DNA from: Spirochaetia bacterium
GTDB lineage: Bacteria; Spirochaetota; Leptospiria; Leptospirales; Leptonemataceae
DNA: 8,262 nucleotides
Reading direction: 5' to 3'
Assembly (NCBI GenBank): GCA_029880625.1
Contig: JAOUOA010000094.1
Span: forward strand, 1 to 8,262
The position numbers were made by a program, and so were the translations under genes. Below are positions 6,026 through 8,262 of the stretch, piece by piece. Below the pieces are notes generated by a model, which saw only the letters and a list, made by a program, of their open reading frames with translations, had not been told where the DNA came from and did no database searches. How positions within the stretch are numbered: the stretch's first letter is position 1; each line of letters starts with the position of its first letter.

Positions 6026-6137
6026 ATTGGTTTTTTACTCGTTCTGCTTCTAATAGCCTTACCCGTATGGACTTAAAATAAACCTCGTAACCAATCAAAA
6101 TCAAGATTTTAATTAATTACGAAAACAGGAAACAACT
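6026..6137 (+). promoter_or_regulatory. Long 5' leader of the RRM gene, possible regulatory RNA
   Basis: The leader contains ATTGGTT (6026-6032), complementary to AACCAAT (6089-6095), which would close a 56-nt loop. A palindrome AAAATC-AA-GATTTT (6097-6110) follows. The ribosome site AGGAA (6127-6131) is 7 nt from the ATG. Long structured leaders are known for cold-induced and autoregulated RNA-binding protein genes. That parallel is inference, and no known riboswitch was recognised. Confidence 0.35.
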
Positions 6138-6431
6138 ATGTCAATTAAACTATTCGTCGGTGGTCTGAGCTGGGATACATCCGAACAAAGCTTTCAAAAT
6201 GCTTTTTCAGCTTATGGCGATATCGAAGAAGCTCGCATCATAACAGATAGAGATACTGGACGTTCACGCGGATTCGGCTTTATTACTTTTTCAGAAAAAT
6301 CTTCTGGAATTACTGCAATATCAGAAATGGACGGATCTGAACTTGATGGAAGAACCATTAAGGTTAACCAGGCCGAAGATAAACCTGCCGGATCGGGCGG
6401 CGGAAGAAGACCTTCCAACAACCGCAGGTAA
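6138..6431 (+). CDS. Small RRM-domain RNA-binding protein
   Basis: This 97-aa cytoplasmic protein has a single RNA recognition motif, expected to bind single-stranded RNA. Both RRM signatures are intact: RNP2 L-F-V-G-G-L (5-10) and RNP1 R-G-F-G-F-I-T-F (44-51), so the stacking aromatics Phe6, Phe46 and Phe48 are in place. The domain covers residues 3-78 and is followed by a short Gly/Arg-rich tail (85-97). This layout matches the bacterial Rbp family known from cyanobacteria and found in spirochaetes; several cyanobacterial members are cold-induced. The ATG has AGGAA 7 nt upstream. The gene is monocistronic, with its own promoter (5992-6019) and terminator (6450-6473). RNA target unknown. Cold or growth-phase control is plausible given the 112-nt leader but not shown. 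Confidence 0.93.
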   Translation: MSIKLFVGGLSWDTSEQSFQNAFSAYGDIEEARIITDRDTGRSRGFGFITFSEKSSGITAISEMDGSELDGRTIKVNQAEDKPAGSGGGRRPSNNRR

Positions 6432-6449
6432 ATCAAATTTTCTTTACTT

Positions 6450-6477
6450 AAGGGGTTGAAAAACCCCTTTTTTATTT
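6450..6477 (+). terminator. Intrinsic terminator after the RRM gene
   Basis: AAGGGGTT (6450-6457) pairs perfectly with AACCCCTT (6462-6469) around a GAAA tetraloop. The downstream arm runs into T6 (6468-6473), then ATTT. It lies 18 nt past the stop and is the strongest terminator in the window. Confidence 0.93.
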
Positions 6478-6496
6478 CTACACAAGATAACCTTTT

Positions 6497-6530
6497 CAGT
6501 TCTATTTTGAACTGTCTTTGATCAATCAAA
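6497..6530. promoter_or_regulatory. Two dyads just upstream of the small basic protein gene
   Basis: CAGTTC (6497-6502) mirrors GAACTG (6509-6514) across 6 nt, and TTTGAT-CA-ATCAAA (6517-6530) is a perfect palindrome ending one base before the GGAGG ribosome site. Either could bind a dimeric regulator, or the two could fold in the leader RNA. No good -35/-10 pair was found here, so the promoter of the next gene is unclear. Confidence 0.35.
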
Positions 6531-6542
6531 CGGAGGCCCTGG

Positions 6543-6725
6543 ATGGCTAGAGCAGGAAGACAGAGTTTTGAAAAAAGACAAAGAGAGATCAAGAAAAAAG
6601 AAAAACGTCAGGAAAAACTGAACCGAAGAGCCGAACGAAAAAATGAAACAACCGATCCTTCTGATATGATTTTATCTGTAAATCCGATCCAGGAGTTTTT
6701 AATGAATGATAAGAATAATGTTTGA
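6543..6725 (+). CDS. Small highly basic conserved-type protein, function unknown
   Basis: This 60-aa protein is supported by a strong ribosome site, GGAGG (6532-6536), 6 nt before the ATG. Residues 1-33 are almost entirely Lys, Arg, Glu and Gln (start M-A-R-A-G-R-Q-S-F-E-K-R-Q-R-E), predicting one long amphipathic or charged helix that could bind RNA or ribosomes. The remaining part (34-60) is less charged. From memory, short proteins with this S-F-x-K-R-Q-R-E start occur in several bacterial phyla, but I cannot name a function. It lies downstream of the RRM gene but is separated from it by a strong terminator, so co-transcription would need read-through. A role with nucleic acid is an inference from charge. 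Confidence 0.75.
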   Translation: MARAGRQSFEKRQREIKKKEKRQEKLNRRAERKNETTDPSDMILSVNPIQEFLMNDKNNV

Positions 6726-6980
6726 AGCATTCATTTATTTAGTTTTAAAATAATAAAATCAAATTACAGAAAATCAATTCCTCCAAATCTTTATACAGAT
6801 TGATTAAAGATCTTCGTCATACTCATCTAACAGAATTCTTACCTCACATAATAGGAATTTCACGGTTTTTCATAAATATTCTGATCATTTTTATCTGTAA
6901 ATCTGAATGATAAAAATAGCGCCAATATTTAAAAATAATACCAGGTATTCTAATCATTAGAATACCAAATCTATTAAAAA
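6726..6980. other. AT-rich intergenic stretch with inverted repeats
   Basis: No coding frame is credible here. It holds three dyads: ATCTTTA (6787-6793) with TAAAGAT (6805-6811), ATTTTTATC (6887-6895) with GATAAAAAT (6909-6917), and the long palindrome at 6944-6966. The first two may terminate the small basic gene weakly or may be chance features of AT-rich DNA. Confidence 0.5.
6931..6966 (-). terminator. 23-bp palindrome, probable terminator of the minus-strand small gene
   Basis: GGTATTCTAAT (6944-6954) and ATTAGAATACC (6956-6966) are perfect inverses around a single C. Read on the minus strand the hairpin begins 14 nt after the stop of the small membrane protein, and a TTTTT tract lies at 6935-6931, about 8 nt past the stem. 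The gap before the T tract is longer than ideal. The near-perfect symmetry could also make it a protein-binding site. Confidence 0.5.
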
Positions 6981-7184
6981 CTAATCAAATAAAAGAGAAG
7001 CTACTGCTCCAGTAAGAAGCACAAACGGCACAATGATAATTCCACCAGTTTCGCCGCCGGAAAAAAATATACGGATGGATTCTGGAATAATTTTCCAAAA
7101 TATAATTTCGAGAATCAAAACTGCAACGGAAATAATTCCCGGAGACAGAAGCCGTATTTCTAATTTTATCCAAAACGATTTCAT
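6981..7184 (-). CDS. Putative small membrane protein
   Basis: This 67-aa open frame has a composition expected of a real membrane protein: a basic start (M-K-S-F-W-I-K), two hydrophobic segments (about 15-33 and 47-66) and a polar loop between them (P-E-S-I-R-I-F-F-S-G-G-E-T-G-G). The positive-inside pattern puts the N-terminus in the cytoplasm. A palindromic hairpin starts 14 nt past the stop, as expected for a terminator. The ribosome site is weak (a purine run before the ATG). No family was recognised. Overlapping frames on both strands (plus 7033-7362, minus 7278-6985) have unlikely compositions and I treat them as shadows. It could still be a chance frame. Confidence 0.45.
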   Translation of the reverse strand: MKSFWIKLEIRLLSPGIISVAVLILEIIFWKIIPESIRIFFSGGETGGIIIVPFVLLTGAVASLLFD

Positions 7185-7725
7185 TCTTTTTTCTCAAGTT
7201 CAAAAAAGTGCAATAACACCCCTCATTCAGAATAAATCTTTCAAATTTTTCTGCATGGACGGTCCTTTGCATCTGCAAAAAAAATCAGAGAAACAGTGTA
7301 TAAATTATCCCATATCTGGATACTTTGAATATGTTATTCTTTTAGAAATGCATATTCGATAACAAACCTCACGAAAAGTAAAATTCCAGTTATGCTGCTT
7401 CATGCCTGGAGTATTGTAAAGCGTCCGGAAAATCTGTGCGTGGACAAATAAAGCAAAGTTCTCACTCCTGGCGCAGATTGAGAGATTTAAAATAAAATTA
7501 CCCAGCATATCTTCCTTTTTAATGGCTTTCTGTTTCCCGTCAGCTGAATTCGGGCCGGATACTTTCTTTTCTGAAAAGCGACCTCATCGCCCTTAAATTC
7601 TATTATTAATTGAGAAGAAAAATCAATATATAAAATGATACAAATCAATCAGATCTGGAGGCTGTGCTATACTCAAGCCATCATTATTTATTAAAATACA
7701 TTTAATATTTCACGATAATTTTTAC

Positions 7726-7753
7726 TTGATAATATTTCAGATACATATTTATT
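7726..7753 (+). promoter_or_regulatory. Weak promoter candidate for the right-edge gene
   Basis: TTGATA (7726-7731) and TTTATT (7748-7753) are 16 bp apart, with five and four matches to consensus. The predicted start near 7760 leaves a leader of about 115 nt that contains the ACCGATCGGT palindrome. AT-richness makes chance matches common here. Confidence 0.25.
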
Positions 7754-7780
7754 AGGGCAAATTTATTACAATATTTTAAT

Positions 7781-7790
7781 ACCGATCGGT
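7781..7790. promoter_or_regulatory. Perfect 10-bp palindrome ACCGATCGGT
   Basis: This is a self-complementary, comparatively GC-rich site within very AT-rich DNA. It sits about 20 bp downstream of the predicted start of transcription and 85 bp before the ATG at 7876. The placement and symmetry fit an operator for a dimeric repressor. The regulator is unknown. Confidence 0.35.
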
Positions 7791-7875
7791 TTGTATCTTT
7801 CTAAATCCGGTTAAGAAAGGAAATTACAGAACTCACTTCCAGATTAAAGAGCTTTTTTATTCCATAAAATTTATT

Positions 7876-8262
7876 ATGCATATACTAAAAAAACTGATAC
7901 CAATTTGGGATTCTCCTCATTCCCGTTTTTATATTGTCATTTTTACAGGGCTATTGCTGGTTCCTATGCTTTTTGTGCCCTATGCCCTTGATGATCATTT
8001 GTTTTTATTGGCAAGTTCTGATGCTGCAGCGGGAGAAAGGCGTCTTGATAGCGAGGGTCCTTTTGATCTTTATTCTATTGCTCTGGGATCCTCAGACAGA
8101 ATGCAATCCATGATGGATTCAGGCATCTATTACCCGTGGTGGACACTGAAGAGTTTTAAACTAAATTTTTTCAGGCCTTTGGGGAGTGCAGCAATTTGGC
8201 TGGATCTATGGCTTGGATTACCAGCCTGGGCAGCTCATCTGCATTCTCTACTCTGGTTTGCA
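7876..8262 (+). CDS. Polytopic membrane protein, possible GT-C-type glycosyltransferase (partial)
   Basis: 129 codons are open to the window edge and the 3' end is missing. ATG 7876 is the first standard start after an in-frame TAA at 7777; it lacks a clear ribosome site. Residues 18-37 form a transmembrane helix, followed by A-L-D-D-H-L-F (37-43), then a hydrophilic loop of about 60 residues, F-F-R-P-L (98-102) and a second hydrophobic region (104-129) rich in Trp and Leu. An acidic pair just after the first helix and an R-P-L before the next membrane stretch are reminiscent of GT-C enzymes, which transfer sugars from lipid-linked donors on the outer side of the membrane. This is a layout resemblance only. 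It could instead be another large multi-span protein of the cell envelope. Trp, Pro and hydrophobic usage support a real gene. Confidence 0.7.
   Translation, partial: MHILKKLIPIWDSPHSRFYIVIFTGLLLVPMLFVPYALDDHLFLLASSDAAAGERRLDSEGPFDLYSIALGSSDRMQSMMDSGIYYPWWTLKSFKLNFFRPLGSAAIWLDLWLGLPAWAAHLHSLLWFA

Larger units (their letters stand above)
5505..6137. other. Long intergenic region with several dyads, no convincing gene
   Basis: This is a 633-bp gap between the divergent HD-GYP and RRM genes. It contains the 5585-5624 inverted repeat, a 10-bp direct repeat (5564-5573 and 5701-5710), a small A/T hairpin (AAAAACA 5810-5816 with TGTTTTT 5821-5827, loop ACTC) and the promoter and leader of the RRM gene. 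One 71-codon open frame (5861-6076) lacks a ribosome site and overlaps the RRM promoter, so I do not call it. A small RNA transcribed from here is possible. Confidence 0.6.
7185..7875. other. Non-coding stretch upstream of the right-edge gene
   Basis: About 690 bp without a supportable gene. A 67-codon minus-strand frame (7508-7305) has an unlikely composition and no ribosome site. AATCTGTGC (starting near 7430) can pair, with one G-U, with GCGCAGATT (near 7473), which hints at a folded RNA. The right part holds a promoter candidate and a 10-bp palindrome. It could include a decayed gene, but I see no recognisable remnant. Confidence 0.45.

Noticed and set aside
5861..6076. 71-codon plus-strand frame with a hydrophobic C-terminus
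   Set aside because: It has no ribosome site, its composition is unlike a protein over most of its length, and it spans the RRM promoter.
6212..6592. 126-codon minus-strand frame opposite the RRM gene
   Set aside because: It is antisense to a certain RRM coding region and crosses its terminator.
6985..7278. 97-codon minus-strand frame
   Set aside because: It overlaps the small membrane protein in another frame and is rich in Cys, Trp and Tyr in a pattern typical of shadow frames.
7033..7362. 109-codon plus-strand frame
   Set aside because: It lies antisense to the better-supported minus-strand membrane frame over its first half and has no ribosome site or recognisable motif.
7305..7508. 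67-codon minus-strand frame
   Set aside because: No ribosome site, no domain or membrane pattern, and a terminator is not visible after it.

Overview
The window is AT-rich and most resembles a spirochaete of the Leptospira type. The evidence is a short lipoprotein with a loose lipobox and a leucine/alanine stretch after the acidic linker, two large 7TMR-DISM receptors, a small glycine-tailed RRM protein and an HD-GYP protein. No rRNA gene supports this placement, so it is an inference. No tRNA, rRNA, CRISPR array or insertion sequence was recognised.

Layout. Positions 1-107 hold two imperfect 20-bp tandem repeats and a promoter-like site, followed by a 161-aa lipoprotein with a fibronectin-like domain (108-593) and a clear intrinsic terminator (633-671). 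Positions 891-4623 form a two-gene operon of paralogous membrane receptors. Each has a signal peptide, a 7TMR-DISM extracellular domain, a seven-helix membrane domain, a coiled coil and a LytS-type histidine-kinase-like module. The first gene is split by an apparent single-base deletion near 1271. The second is intact and overlaps the first by ATGA. An HD-GYP c-di-GMP phosphodiesterase-like membrane protein (5504-4659, minus strand) converges on the operon.

A long non-coding stretch (5505-6137) holds a 12-bp perfect inverted repeat, a 10-bp direct repeat and a good promoter for an RRM RNA-binding protein (6138-6431), which ends in a textbook terminator. A 60-aa basic protein follows (6543-6725). 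Positions 6726-7875 are mostly non-coding. They contain a probable 67-aa two-helix membrane protein on the minus strand (7184-6981) with a hairpin just past its stop. At the right edge a polytopic membrane protein, possibly a GT-C-type glycosyltransferase, begins at 7876 and runs out of the window.

The most interesting part is the receptor pair. The first paralog keeps the phospho-acceptor His and the N-box Asn but lacks a recognisable DxGxG ATP-lid motif. The second has lost both (His to Gln, Asn to Glu) while keeping the rest of the fold. No response regulator is present, so the pair looks like a receptor system whose kinase module has been partly or wholly turned to a non-catalytic role. 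A link to the adjacent HD-GYP protein rests on position only.
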